64,000 nt of DNA from Anagrus nilaparvatae (lineage: Eukaryota > Arthropoda > Insecta > Hymenoptera > Mymaridae): assembly GCA_022575985.1 (NCBI GenBank), contig JAKSXM010000272.1:20456501-20520500 (forward strand), written 5' to 3'. Each line of letters starts with the position of its first letter. Within the stretch, counting starts at the first letter, position 1. The notes beneath the pieces were generated by a model. The model was not told where the DNA came from and did no database searches. It saw only the letters and a list, made by a program, of their open reading frames with translations. Both the position numbers and the translations under genes were made by a program. Positions 33,637 to 46,300 of the stretch are shown piece by piece.

Positions 33637-34930
33637 GAGTTCCACACGCCTTATCGAACATATAATTAACAAAATTATCCTTTTCTTAAAAAGGACGTGC
33701 TGATAGCAACAGTAACTATTTACAATGTTATAGCTAAAGAGTCATTCTGATTGGTTGATAGAAATTTCATTGTTATTTGTTTAGAAATACAAATTTGAAA
33801 TTTTATTAATTTTAATTATAGTTTTTCAAAATTGCTTTAATCAGTTATAGTTAAATAATTAACGAGATACATTAATTAAAAAATAAATGTTTAAATTATT
33901 AAACACATTAATAAATAAATAAGGGAATTTTTAGAGAGGTTATAAAAATATTTTTCAATACTTTTGTGAGATAAAAATACTAAAATATTATACGATCATT
34001 AAAAAAATTATTTAATTGCTCAATATTTGGTACACGTAAGGCATCAATTGAAAAACTTTCATAATTTAAAATCCTTTTTTAAATCTTCGTAAGCTCAAAA
34101 TTTTTCAATAAAATAAAATTTTAAATGAATATAGGTGATTAAAATTTTTTAATATTTTTAATCAAATAATCATATTAATTATTTAAAAATAGTCCTGGAA
34201 TTCCATTTTTTGGTTCCTCATAGAGGAACCATTGTGATCGGTCAAAATTTTTTTTCTGATTTTTTGGCATATAAACGTTTTGAGACCTCTGGAAGCTAAA
34301 AAAACGGTTTTTAAAAAAAGTCTGTATATGTGTGTATGTATGTAACCGGTGATAAATAGCTATTTATTAAACAAGGGATAAAATATTGGTTTTGGGTTTG
34401 CATGCAGTTAAGATAAAGTGAAGATAAAGTGGTAAATTAATAATGATAAAGTCGAACCCTATATTTTTTCCCGTGTTCTAAAATATAGTTTTACATATAA
34501 TGGGCAAAAAAGCCGTATAGGGTAGAAAACCCTACCTATTCTCTACCCTAGGGTAGAAAATAGGCTTTTTTGCCCTAGGTATTTAAAAGAGTTTTCGACC
34601 CGCTAGGAAAAAAATGTATTTAAGATATAGAATTAGTCCATTGAAATTGAACACCCTGCTGCTTAAACACATTTTAGACTGCTGATTTGATACCCTAGAT
34701 TTTTTGAATCGCTGATTCCAAAAATTGGAATCCCAACCCTTTAAATCTATGGAAACACCCCTAAAAACTTAAAATACCCTTTCTTTTAGAGATAAATTGA
34801 AATATAATTACATGTTGCTTATTTTTAGCCCAAAATTTTTAAATTATTGAAGTTAAAGCAAAAATAATTATTCAATAACCTTACAAATATGAAAGCATTT
34901 GAACGGTTGTTGAAGGTAGTTTAACCCTAC
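33637..34930. other. Intergenic stretch with a short hairpin and an element end
   Basis: Mostly A+T-rich. At 34213-34360 is the hairpin-capped terminus of the satellite-like family (GGTTCCTCATAGAGGAACCA, then ATTGTGATCGG and ATGTATGTAACCGGTGAT). At 34502-34575 a 74-bp palindrome GGGCAAAAAAGCC...GGCTTTTTTGCCC. No gene. Confidence 0.55.
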
Positions 34931-34933
34931 ACT

Positions 34934-35180
34934 GTAAAAGAAAACTTTATTAGATTAATAAAAAAAAATAGAAAGTTTTCGAAGAATTAGTAAATTTTCA
35001 AAAAAATTTGTAAATGTTTGATAAAAATTGCAAATTTACTAAATTTAGTATATTATTGAAAAATTCGAAAATTCTCGATTTTTTTTGGGAATTTATGAAA
35101 AAAGTAGTAAACTCACAACTATTTTTTGTAATTTATATTCCTGTACTTATTTTTTTATCCCTTGAAAAAATAAAATTTAC
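34934..35180. repeat. Copy of the TTCGAGAATTCTCGA MITE family
   Basis: Shares AATTTACTAAATTTAGTATA and a TCGAAAATTCTCGA centre with the copies at 6602 and 21506. Ends are worn. The open frame 35014-35196 lies inside. Confidence 0.55.
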
Positions 35181-35199
35181 GAGAAATTCTTTATAAATT

Positions 35200-36300
35200 A
35201 TTAAATAAAAAAAAATGTTGATCATAAAATTCAATTGTTAAGTATACTAATATTTTTTATATTTAACTAAAAATTGTTTCAACAAATTTAAAATAAAAAC
35301 TACCCACAAATTTAAAATTTCAAATGAAAAATAAAAAAAGATTTTATCATTTTATATTTCAACTAAGTATTACCAATCAGAAAAATACTATGATTCGCCT
35401 AATCTTGGCCCCTGGTATTTTAGCCATCCAGGATTTTGGGACCATCTGAGATTTTAGGTTTGTATACGAGTATACCATTAGGTGCATCACCCCAGTAAGT
35501 GATTTACTGATTTTTATTTGAATACTTTCTTTAATAATTTTCGATTAACAGCTTTAATTTAGCATCAAGTTTAGCATTCTTTTTTCTTTTTCTTTTTCCT
35601 AGCCAAAACCCCAGGGGGCCAAAACTCTGCATACCAATAATATATATTGTCCAGAATTATTGTTATATTTTGCCGAACATAGCGAGAAAAAATTTTGACA
35701 CATGCACCTTTTGTATAATTATTTTTTAAGTTAAGTCAAGTATCAGTACTTAGAAAAATAGTATCTTGAATACAAATTAATTAGTTTTTTATTCTTATTT
35801 TTGTAAAAATATAAATTGGGATCAATGACTATTTTTTAAGAAAATGACAAATTTAAAACAGTAAGTATACGAAGTATAAATGTTAAAAAAAGTGCAAATT
35901 ATTTATTTCCTTATTTAATTTACATGAAAAAATAAATAATTACTTGTAGGTAATAAAAATTATAATTTTTTTCAAGTAAGCTTTTTTTTAAACTATTTTT
36001 CATCTTTTTTAAGCGTGAACGAAAATTTCCCGGCATAAAATTCATGTAATCATAGTGCCAGGGAAATTTAAGATGAAAAAACTGTACCTTCGGACCTCGG
36101 AAACTTTTCGGGAAGACCGACCCGACCCGACCCGAAAAAATCCAGGACTGTACCGAAGCTTCGGGTTGGGAAACCGCACACCACTAATTTTAATAATCTT
36201 TGGACAAATGGTTATACTTTTGAATTTTTTCAAATACATCTGAATTCGCTTTTTAGGATTTTTAGAATTTTTTTTCAACAGTGAATTACTTATTTTCGAA
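35200..36300. other. Intergenic stretch with a CCCGA run
   Basis: Single-copy-looking A+T-rich DNA. At about 36115-36136 there is a short run of the unit GACCC (GACCGACCCGACCCGACCCG), followed by a TTCGGGTTGGG segment. No gene; the frames on both strands here overlap one another and are low in support. Confidence 0.45.
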
Positions 36301-36510
36301 TAACAATGATTTAATACTTTTTTTTATATGAAATTAATGTTTAATGTTCATCAATGAAGATTAATAGTAATAATTAAAACAAAAATAATTTTTTTTTTGT
36401 ACTAAAATATAAAATTTTATTTATTCATTAATTTTTTTTTTTACAAAAATAATAAAAACACTATTTATAAAAACAACTTAAAAAACACAAAAAGAAAAAA
36501 AACATTGAAT

Positions 36511-37296
36511 TTAAGCTACTGGGGCAACTGGAAGATGGGCACCTTGTGGTTGGAAACCATTTTCATCAGCAACGTATTGAACTGTGTAAGTTTGTCCATC
36601 TTGTCCAACAAAGCTGAATGAACCAGTGACGCGGAGGATACCAGCTGGTTCTTCGTTGGCTGATCTTTGGAGTGCTTGGTATTGTGCAGTTTCTTGACGG
36701 CTTGAACCATCAGATAATTCGTAGTTGTATGCGTAATCACCAAGACCAATGTTGTTGTGTAAAGTTTCCCTGTTTACTTGGATATCAGCTGGATTTCCAG
36801 AGTATGCTTGTCCTGGACGAGCTTGTTGGAATTGTGGTGCAGCGAATGCAACGGCTAAGAGGGTAGCGAATGCAACGAACTGTAAAATAAATTATTGTAG
36901 TTAGCCATTTTTTATTTTAATTTTTTTATAAATAAAAATATGCAATGCCATAGTTAAAATGTTTATAATTGATTACGGTAATAAAAAATTTATACAAATA
37001 GTAAATAGTTAGATTTGTATTAAAAAAAAATTTTTTAATTACACTAATTGAATAGTATTTTCAGTTAAAAAGAGCTGAAAATTTATACAAAATTCACATT
37101 TTAATTAAAAAATATTTTTTTTTACAATACAATTTTGATCCATAAAACTAAATTTGAAGAAAAATATTTTTATTTGTTCACTAATGATTTTATAAATTCA
37201 CAATAATTTTGCAAAAAAATTTTTTTTAACACTTTTTTTTTGTTTGATAATAATAAATAAACACAAAAATTATAATTAAACACATACCGATTTCAT
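36511..37296 (-). CDS. RR-1 cuticle protein, copy D
   Basis: Exon 1 37296-37288 (Met-Lys-Ser), exon 2 36879-36511; 125 residues. The protein reads the same as copy A, including the signal peptide FVAFATLL; a few silent changes (for example AAC to AAT at the Asn of DENGF). The RR-1 domain is intact. Its intron and promoter resemble those of copy E more than those of A/B (TATAAAACAG, 5' UTR CAATAAACATTAAATT). Coding sequence close to A/B with noncoding DNA closer to E is a sign of exchange between copies. Confidence 0.95.
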
Positions 37297-37370
37297 TTTT
37301 GAAATTTTTTTTTTTGATTTTTAAAATTAATTAAAAAATTTAATGTTTATTGTTCGAATGAAGAACGAGA

Positions 37371-37407
37371 ACTGAGGCTTTTAATTTTGATTTCTGGCTG
37401 TTTTATA
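37371..37407 (-). promoter_or_regulatory. TATA box and initiator of cuticle gene D
   Basis: Minus-strand TATAAAACAG (37407-37398), then TCAGT (37375-37371) and the conserved CTCGTTCTTCATTCGAACAA. Confidence 0.75.
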
Positions 37408-37539
37408 CTAAAAAATTTTGCATATAATTAAATAAAATAAGTATATTTTTGTATTTCTATCTTTTGTATCCTTTTTTTTAGGATCCCCAGCAAAGGAGAC
37501 GCGCGTATTCCCACCATAAGTTACGTGGCCTGGGCGATA

Positions 37540-38290
37540 TACGTATGTGTATACATGTGTAATCGGTGATATGTAGTGATATGTAATAGTACCTGATTTA
37601 TTTTTATGAAAGTACTAATATCTGAAATTGTGGTTATTACTCAATATCTCGAATCTGATGATTAATTTTCTGATATTTTTTGTCTCAAATTTTTTTCTAC
37701 CAAGAAATGCATAAAATATCAATTTAATTTTTCTTATTGGACGTGGTACTTAATTTTTTTTCTATGGGAGTACTGGTTTTAGAAATGTCGTTAATAGTTG
37801 ATTTTTTGTGCCTGATACCTAATTTTTTTAAAACTTTTAACATTAAATACATAGTAAAAATAAAAGCAATATATTTTTTTTTGTGAAGTAATTCCTAATT
37901 TAATAATTAATTTTTTTCCATGAATTTACTATCCGAAAATGTTATTAAACAATATCTTGAATCTGATAATTAATTTTTGGAAAATTTTTGTCTCAAAAAT
38001 TTTTCGTTTTAAAAATATGAAAAACAACCAGGTTGTGACAACCGGATTTATTTTCAGGTAAAATTTTGATTTTTTTTTCATATAAAGCACCTTTTCAGAC
38101 TCCCAGAAGCAACAAATTCAGTTTGGAAAATAAGTACGTGCGCGCACTCGCGTGCGTGTGTGTGTGAGTGTACGTATGTAAATGTATGAGTGTTACCCTT
38201 AAACTTCTATGGCTAAAAAAATTTTAATATTTGTAAGTTTATATTCTAGTATACCCCCCTCGCCTATAACAATGGTTCATTAATTTTTTA
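37540..38290 (+). mobile_element. Satellite-like element fragment and GT-rich terminus
   Basis: Three loose units (ATTGGACGTGGTACTTAATT, CTCGAATCTGATGATTAATT), then at 38030 a diverged terminus: ACAACCGGATTTATTTTCAG, a GCGTGCGTGTGTGTGTGAGT microsatellite and AATGGTTCATTAATTTT. Truncated and fused. Confidence 0.5.
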
Positions 38291-38578
38291 CTAGACTTTT
38301 TATGAAAAATAATAACGCGTGTTGTTTAATAAACAATTTTTATATTTACTAGATAGCCATGAAAAAAATTTTTGTTGCATAAAAATATTTCAAAAATAGT
38401 TTTCATTCTTATAAATTTAATGTATATTTTATACCTATGCCGGCTTAGATTTTACTATAACTCTTAGATTAAAAAAATTATCTTTGAATATCTTCTTTTC
38501 TTTTAGATAATTCATTTAGATATTTTTAAAAATATAGTTAGTTTATATAATGTATAGAAAAGTTGGTGAGTTATATAT

Positions 38579-39403
38579 ATGTCGTAGCCCCATAGGATAA
38601 TCGGTTTTATAGGCTATAAGCCGGCCCATAGAGTAATAATGCTCGAGCAAGCCTATTTCGCTATGAAGCGGGGCGCTCCAGTTTTATAGCCTATAGGCCG
38701 GCTTTTAGCGTATTAAGCTGAAAGATGTCAGCTTCATAGACAAATATCAAAGTTTCGAGACTCTTAATTTTAAATAATATAAATTTACCAATGTTATGTC
38801 ATGAATTATTTATATTTATCTTATAGCTTTATTTACAGTTTGTTGGTGAGCCTTAAGTAATTCATCGTAACATTATTCAATAGGTAAAAATATTATAATT
38901 TGATCTTTTGGATCATTTCTACGCTGAATAACACGCTATTTATTTTCTGCATATTAATAATAAAAAAGTTTATTAAAAAAAATTTAGAATTATATTATAT
39001 TAAACAACATTCAAGTTCAAGGAAAAGCGATAAACTAAAAATATTTAAAATATTATTATATTTTGTCAAATATAAAATTATAAAAATTTATTATTATTAT
39101 TATATTTATTATAATTATTGATAGAATTTAATAATGTAAATAAAGCTATAAGATAAGTATAAACAATTCATGACATAATATTGGTAAATTTATATTATTT
39201 AAACTTAAGAGTCTCGAAACTTTGATATTTGTCTATGAAGCTGACATCTTTCAGCTGTATACGCTAAAAGCCGGCCTATAGGCTATAAAACTGGAGCGCG
39301 CAGCTACATAGCGAAATATGTCTCGAGCATTTTGCTCGAGCATTTTTACTCTATGGGCCGGCTTATAGCCTATAAAACCGATTATCCTATGGGGCTACGA
39401 CAT
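38579..39403. mobile_element. Foldback element with G+C-rich ends
   Basis: Left end ATGTCGTAGCCCCATAGGAT, right end its reverse complement. The arms (about 260 bp) share TTTATAGGCTATAAGCCGGC, GCTGAAAGATGTCAGCTTCA and TTTCGAGACTCTTAA. Centre about 38830-39130, A+T-rich. The frame 38900-39121 is in the loop and not a gene. Flanked by ATATA-type sequence on both sides. Confidence 0.85.
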
Positions 39404-39409
39404 ATACAA

Positions 39410-39870
39410 GCGCATAATATTTTGGGACGTAGTACCTCATTTCTTTCTATGATGCTACTAATATCTAGAAATATCGCTTTTACTTGATTTCTCGAACCTG
39501 ATAATTAATTATTTTAAAATTTTTCTTTGAAAAGTATATAAAAAAACAACATTGTTTTAGAACTTAATTAACTTAATTAGTTTCTATGGAAGTACCAGTT
39601 TTAGAAATATCGTTTTTACTCGACTTTTTGGATCTGACTTTTTTCTCAAAATTTAAAAAAGCCCCAAATTTATTTTTCTCTTTAGACGTATTACCTTCTA
39701 CAACGGAAGTTTTAGTTTTAAAAAATTCAGTATATCTCAAATCTTCGTTTTTTTTTTTTTTAATTTTTTTGTCAAAAAACAGAAAATCTCCATTCTTTCT
39801 CTTTTTTTTTTTTTGTTAACGTAATCCCTAATTTTGTGTACGGGAGTTCTAGTTCAAATACTAGGAATAT
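39410..39870 (+). mobile_element. Satellite-like element fragment
   Basis: Units with TTGGGACGTAGTACCTCATT and TATCTAGAAATATCGCTTTT, then CTTTAGACGTATTACC. Neither end is present. Confidence 0.55.
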
Positions 39871-39896
39871 CATATCTCCTTTACATTAATTGAAAT

Positions 39897-41805
39897 TTAT
39901 TTATTTATTTTGAAAAAATTTAGCGCAGGCGTGGCCAATGCGCAATGTATTACAAATTTATATATAAATAGAAATATTTGTACATAGTACATAAATAATT
40001 ATTTGATTAAAAATTGTATAAAAATAAAATAAAATAAAAATTATAATATTATAAAATCTGATTTGTAATTTAATATAACATTATTAAATGATACAATACC
40101 TAGTATTAGCAAAAATCAGAAAAAAGATGTTCCAAAAAATTTAATATTATTGAAGGACTGGTGTTTTTTTGTAGATGTAATAGGTATTTCATTATATGAA
40201 TTTTAAATGTATCTATTAACAATGATATCTTTTCAATGTGAACGGAAGATTGTTCCACTCAGTTATTGCAGATATAAAAAATTAAAAAATGAACTCACAA
40301 GGGGAGTTCAATACATTTGGAACACCAAATTACACCAAATAGTTATGGATGAGTTTTTTATGTTGAAAAAACATGCCGTATACCCTCCGTTCCTTCCAAT
40401 TGGCCTTCTGGGCCTAGAAACGCAGGGCAAAATGTTATAAAATAGAATTTTTTGGTCATTTTCAAAGAAACGCCAAAACCTCGCAAGTTAACCAAAGCTC
40501 TTCTGGCTGGTCTAATTTTTTTTGTTTAAGTATCACCTTCCATACGCCGTAAACCGCAATTTATTATCACTAATTTTCTTATCACTGTAGCCAATTAACC
40601 AAACGGTCATTTTTGGCTAAAAATGACCATTTTTTAAAAAGCTGCCAAATTTGTAATTTCTGACGATGAAAATGAAAATGGGTTTTATAGGTCTGAAAAA
40701 TTTTGTACAAGCTTTAAATTTCCAAAAATTTTTTACACATCTCATTTCCTTGATTCGTTTTTAATATATGGCTCTTCAAAGTTAAAATTAAAAATGAGCT
40801 TTTTTTTAAAAAATCGTAAAATTGGGACTGTGTCTTCAAATTATCATATCTGGTTAACAAATAATTGAAAAAGGTAAAGTCTAGAAGTTTTGGAAACTTG
40901 AAGCTTGTACAAATGTTTTTAGACCTATAAAACCCATTTTCGTCAGAAATTACAAAATTGGCAGCATTTTAAAAATTGGTGCATTTTAGCCAAAAATGAC
41001 CGTTTGGTTAATTGGTTATAGTGATAAGGGAATTAGTGGTAATAAATTACGGTTTACGGCTTACGAAAGATGATACTTAATGAGACCAACCAGAAGAGTT
41101 TTGATTAACTTGCAAAATTTTGGCGTTTCATTGAAAATTAACAAAAAATACTATTTTATAACATTGAGCCCTGCGTTTCTAGGCCCAGAAGGCCCATTGG
41201 AAGGAACGGAGGGTAGTCGGCATGTTTTTTCAACATAACAAACTCATCCATAAACATTTGCTGTAATTTGGTGTTTCAAATGTATTGAACTCCCCTTGTC
41301 AGTTATGTATGAAGTAGGAAGTGCAAAAGTTAATGGTAGGTATTCTGATAGAGAGGTGTCAGGAAGATTGCGTTGAGAACGCCTTATTGCTTTATCAGGA
41401 GGTCTAAATTGTGATGCTAGATATGGAGGTCTACCAGTAGATACTAAGCTATGCACTAATACCAGTTTGAAGTATTTTCTACGTGAATTTGCTGCAAACC
41501 AGATTAATTCATTCCTCAGTGAGGTTATTGAGACACATTTATATCTTCCAACATTAAAGATAAATCTTTTAGCAAGGTTGAAAATTCTTTCAACCTTTCA
41601 TAAGTGTGACATCTAAAGCATTATAGACTAGACAGCAGTAATAAAAAAATGGGACAATTAAAGATGAAACTAATAATGTACGAAGATTATAGGATAGTAG
41701 TCTCGATTTTAGACGTAACTTGTGTAACGTATAATGTACATTTTTTGATAGTTTCATTATATGTAATGACTAATTTAATGTAGGTGCTAATATCACACCT
41801 AAAGG
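39897..41805 (-). mobile_element. Truncated LINE, C-terminal reverse transcriptase, split by a foldback
   Basis: Read on the minus strand from 41805: LGVILAPTLN, LLSYNLRTLLVSSLIVPFFY, then after a shift RFIFNVGRYKCVSITSLRNE and VLVHSLVSTGRPPYLASQFR, and past the insertion (40297-41299) ISAITEWNNLPFTLKRYH. This is the end of a jockey/CR1-type reverse-transcriptase protein (the LPxFDYC-like and WNxLP segments). Premature stops and shifts make it dead. The 3' UTR ends at 39897 with (AAATA)-type repeats. Confidence 0.75.
40297..41299. mobile_element. 1-kb foldback inside the LINE
   Basis: ACAAGGGGAGTTCAATACAT at the left and its complement at the right. The arms share CCCTCCGTTCCTTCCAAT, GGCGTTTC, GCAAGTTAACCAAA and AGCCAAAAATGACC. 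Arms of almost 500 bp with little loop. It splits the reverse-transcriptase frame. A half copy lies at 6916-7540. Confidence 0.85.
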
Positions 41806-42780
41806 CTATTGCCGGATAAGCATAGTGATTTGGCCCCCCTACCCAATCGCAAAAAAATTATTTGTATTCGAAAAGTATAATAAAAACTAGCCGATCGCCG
41901 CGCCGTTGGAATGAGCTTCCTAGCCCATATTAGGCGCCCTTAAACCTTAAGAAACCTTAAAAATCGTGTGTTTTGCGTTTTTTTTTGTTTCTCCTCACTA
42001 TCTTGAGCTATTCATCGGAAAATTGCATAGAAAAAAAGGGTACAGAATCTATTTTCAACTTTCATTTGTTTTAGACCCTTAAGACCATTTTAAGACCCTG
42101 AAAATTTATTTTTAATTTCCGGAAAATCGGTTTTTTGAGCATAAAAAAAATAGCCAGCGTTTAATTTCTTCAAATTGACCTAAAAAGGTGAAAAAAAGTA
42201 TATTTTACCGATATCAGTCTTGTCCTAGAGGAGGAGCTCATCTCCACACCTTCAAAACTCAAAAAACGCGTTTTTTGTCTCTACACGATTAAAATGCAAT
42301 AGATTTGAGAAAATTCGTTTTGGAACCTTCCTTAATTTTTTTGAGCATCTATTTTTACGTTTTAACTAAAATATATTTCATTAATTATTGTTTTTAGACC
42401 CTTATGACCACTTAAGACCACCTTTTTGGGCTCTTAAAACAACTAATAAACGATATTAATTTTATACTGTAAAATTATTATATTTGTTTTTATTAGAAAT
42501 AATTTGAATTACGATAGTAGTAAATAAACGAAATAAGTTTTATCCAACATTTGGAAAATAACTGTAACTCGGATTCAATGTATGTAAAAAAAATGTAAAA
42601 AATTATGAAATTATTATTTTTTTCATCATAAGAGAACAAAAAAATAAATAAATAAAAAAAATACAATGAATTTGTAAGAGGCTCTTTAAGTTCTTCTAAA
42701 AAATTTTCAAACTTAATAAGGCATTTTGAGACTTTTAAAGATCTTAGGAGACCTTTAGAGGCCATTTAAGACCTTCTAGG
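41806..42780. other. Stretch with recurrent AAGACC words
   Basis: No gene. The words TTAAGACC, AGACCCTTAAGACCATTTTA and TAAGACCACC recur irregularly. CCGATCGCCGCGCCGTTGGA near 41892 is unusually G+C-rich. Origin unknown. Confidence 0.4.
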
Positions 42781-43290
42781 TCGTGAGAGTCCTTGCAAGA
42801 CCAGCGAGTATGAGTATGAGTCCGGGAGAGACCCTGCGACACTTGCGAGGCCGGGAGGACATTTTTGATAATGATTTACTGAAATCGGCAATAAGAGCAT
42901 GCCAGTTGGCCCAGCTTTGGTCCAAAAAATGTTTAAAATGTACCCACATTTAGTTGACGAGATAAAAAATTCGAGGGGTTTAACTTAAAAAGGTGGAAAT
43001 AAAAGAGCAACCTCAATTACCTAGCAGGTAACATATTTTTTAATTCAAAAAAATTTAAATAGCTTGTATGTGTCGATTATAGATGTTAATGGGTTGTAAA
43101 TGATTTTTAATTTTAATAATCGTTACACCTATAAGTGAAATACCTAATAAAAAAATACTCTGTGGACCAGAGTGAGTAATTAAAAAAGCAAAAAATTTAA
43201 AAATTAAACCAACAAATTTTTAATTACATTTGAATTTGTTTGTTTTCTTTTTTACGATTATTTTGGGATGTTTTGTGGATGATTTAGAAT
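42781..43290 (-). repeat. Cuticle-unit distal 3' flank, copy 1
   Basis: GTCCGGGAGAGACCCTGCGA, AGAGCATGCCAGTTGGCCCA and GGACCAGAGTGAGTAATTAA recur in the same order at about 59345-59840 and 61682-62040, in both cases directly downstream (3') of a cuticle gene or remnant. Here the block is cut off at about 43290 by inserted repeats; its continuation appears at 47519. Confidence 0.65.
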
Positions 43291-43298
43291 TTTTTTTT

Positions 43299-43322
43299 AA
43301 AGATAAGATAAGATAAGATAAA
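43299..43322 (+). repeat. GATAA microsatellite
   Basis: Four to five units of GATAA, ending AAAGTTTATTTGCACCAAAT. Confidence 0.7.
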
Positions 43323-43355
43323 GTTTATTTGCACCAAATACAAAAAAAAAAAAAA

Positions 43356-46300
43356 CGCTGCCAGGTAATTGGCACTATGGTTCCTCATTAACAATAACAA
43401 AATGTTCTGAATGGTTTATTTTATCTAGTAAAAACGATAATTCTAGATATTAGTACTTTCATGGAAAAAAATTAAATACTACGTCCCAAAAGAAAAAAGA
43501 TATTGCTGTTTTTTTTATTTTTTTATGCAAAAAATTTTGAGAGAAAAATTTTCAAAAAATTAGGTTTCAAAATATTGACTAAAAAGTATACTTTTAAAAC
43601 TAGTACTCCCACAGAAAAAAATGAGGTACTACTTTCAAAAAGCAAAAAAATATTGCTGTTTTTTTTATTTTTTTATGCAAAAAGTTTTGAGAAAAAAAAG
43701 TTCAAAAAATTAAGTGTCAGATTGGAGATATCGAGTAATAACCATATTTTCAGATATTGGTACTTTCATAAGAAAAAATTAGGTACTATATCGAAAAAGA
43801 AAAAAAATATTGCAGTTTTTTTTTATTTTTATTTTTTTTAAATGTTGAGAACCAAAATTTTGAAAAAATTAAGTATCAGGTCCAAAAAATTACTATAAAC
43901 GATATTTCTAAAACTAGTACTTCCACAGAAATAAATTAAGTACTGCGTCCATATAAAAAAAATTGGTATTTTTTGTATTTTTTGATGAAAAAAATTTTCA
44001 AAAAATAAATTATAAGATTCGAGATATCGAGTAAAAACGATACTTCTAGATATCAGTACTTTCATGGAAAAAAATGAGGTACTACGTCCAAAAAGAAAAA
44101 AAATTATAGTGTTTTTTAATTTTTTTTATGTAAAAAGTTTTGCAAAAAAAAATTTCGAAAAAATTACATATCAGATAGAGAAATCCTTTAAAACCATAAT
44201 TCTGGATATTAGTACTTTCATATAAATAAATTAAGTACTGAGTCCAAAAAGAAAAAAAATTATTGTGTTCTTTTAATCTTTTTATACAAAAAATTTTGAA
44301 AAAAAAAATTTCGAAAAATTACATATCAAATGGAGAAATCCTTTAAAAACGATGATTCTGGATATTAGAACTTTCCTAGAAATAAATTAGGTATTACGTC
44401 CAAAAAGAAAAAAAATAATTGTATTTTTAAAATTTTTTTATTAAAAAAATTATGAAAAAAAAAAATATCGAAAAATTACGTATCACATGAAATAATCATT
44501 TAAAAACGATAATTCTAAATATTCGTACTTTCGTAGAAAAACATTAAGTTAGTACTTAATAAGTTAGTACTTAAACATTAAGTTAGTACTTACTACAGCC
44601 TAAAAAAAAAAAAATTGGCATTTTTTATATTTTTTGGCGGAAAAAATTTTGAGAAAAAAATTAAAAAATTAAGTATCAGATTCGAGATATCGAGTAAAAA
44701 CCATACTTTCAAATATAAGTACTTTCGTGGAAATAAATGAGGTATTACATCCAAATTAAAAAAAAAAAAGTACCTCGAGCTTTTTTGGTGAAAAAAATTT
44801 TGAAAAAAAAATTAGGTCTTAATGTCGTGTTGGCTGTGAAATATTACCGGTTACAGTGCGACATACATACATACATACATACATACATAAACACACACAC
44901 ACACACTTTTTTAAAAACCGGTTTTTTAGCTTCCTGAGGTCTCAAAACGTGCTTATATTACTCCAGTCAAAATACGGGGGGGGTTGTATTTTTACTGGCG
45001 AACATGAGATTTGCTTTACTATATGTTTTTTGGGTCGCTGAACACGAAAAGCGGGGTCATTTCGTAAAGAAATGGGGGCTTCACCCCTAAATTTGAAAAA
45101 AACTACCCCAAAATGGGGTGTTTTTTACATAGTTGCACTTTGAGCGCTCAGATTTGCACCATATGGGTTTTTTGGGTCGCTGATCAAGAATTTCGACTTC
45201 TTTTTCATAAATAATTAATATTTCACCCCTAAATTAGCTAAAATTACCCCCCAAAAGGGGGTGATTTTGCTACTTTCGCACTTTGAGCAACCAGGATATG
45301 TCCATATAGGTTTTTTGAGTCGCTAATTAAGAATTTCGATTTGTTTTTCATAAATAATTCAAATTTCACCCCTAAATTGGCTAAAATTACCCCGAAAAGG
45401 GGGTGTTTTTGCTATTTGGGCACTTTGAGCAACCAGGATATGTCCATATAGGTTTTTTGGGTCGCTAATCAAGAATTTCGAGTTATTTTTCATAAAAATT
45501 CAATATTTCACCCTTAAATTAGCTAAAACTACCCCTGAAAAGGGTGTTTTTGCTATTTTCGCACTTTGTGCATCCAGGATATGTATATATAGGTTTTGTG
45601 GGTCTTTAATAAAGAATTTTGACTCTTTTTTCATAAATATTGAATATTTCACACATAAAACTACTCCTAAAAGGTGTGTTTTTGCTATTTTCACACTTTG
45701 AGCATCCCGATTATGTCCATTCAGGTCCCTGGGCCGCTGATGAATAAAAATTTGTTATTTTTTTTTATAAAAAATTAATACTTACCTGAAAAATAAATTA
45801 TTATAGTGAACGTAAAAATGAATAAATAAAACTTAATATTTTTTTTTTTATAATGCATGCTCAAGAAATACTTAAGAAAAATAAGTCGAAATTCTTGATT
45901 AGCGACGGAAAAAACCTATATGGACATATACTGGATGCTCAAAGTGAACAATTAGCAAAAACACCCCTATTAGGGGTTGTTTTAGCTATTTTAAGGGTGA
46001 AATATTCTATATTTATGAAAAATAAGTCGAAATTCTTAATTAGCGACCCGAAAAACCTATATGGACCTATCCTGGTTGCTCAAAGTGCCCAAATAGCAAA
46101 AACACCCCCTTTTCGGGGTAATTTTAGCCAATTTAGGGGTGAAATTTGAATTATTTATGAAAAACAAGTCGAAATTCTTAATTAGCGACTCAAAAAACCC
46201 GTATGGTGCGAATCTGAGCGCTCAAAGTGCAACTATGTAAAAAACACCCCATTTGGGGGTAGTTTTTTGCAAATTTAGGGGTGAAGCCCCCATTTCTTTA

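Noticed and set aside
36042..36278. Frames on both strands around the GACCC run
   Set aside because: They mirror each other over a low-complexity segment; no domain and no conservation visible.
43503..45041. Several open frames of 60-110 codons
   Set aside because: They are translations of the satellite-like units, microsatellite and foldback arm; Lys/Phe-rich, repeated and without domain.
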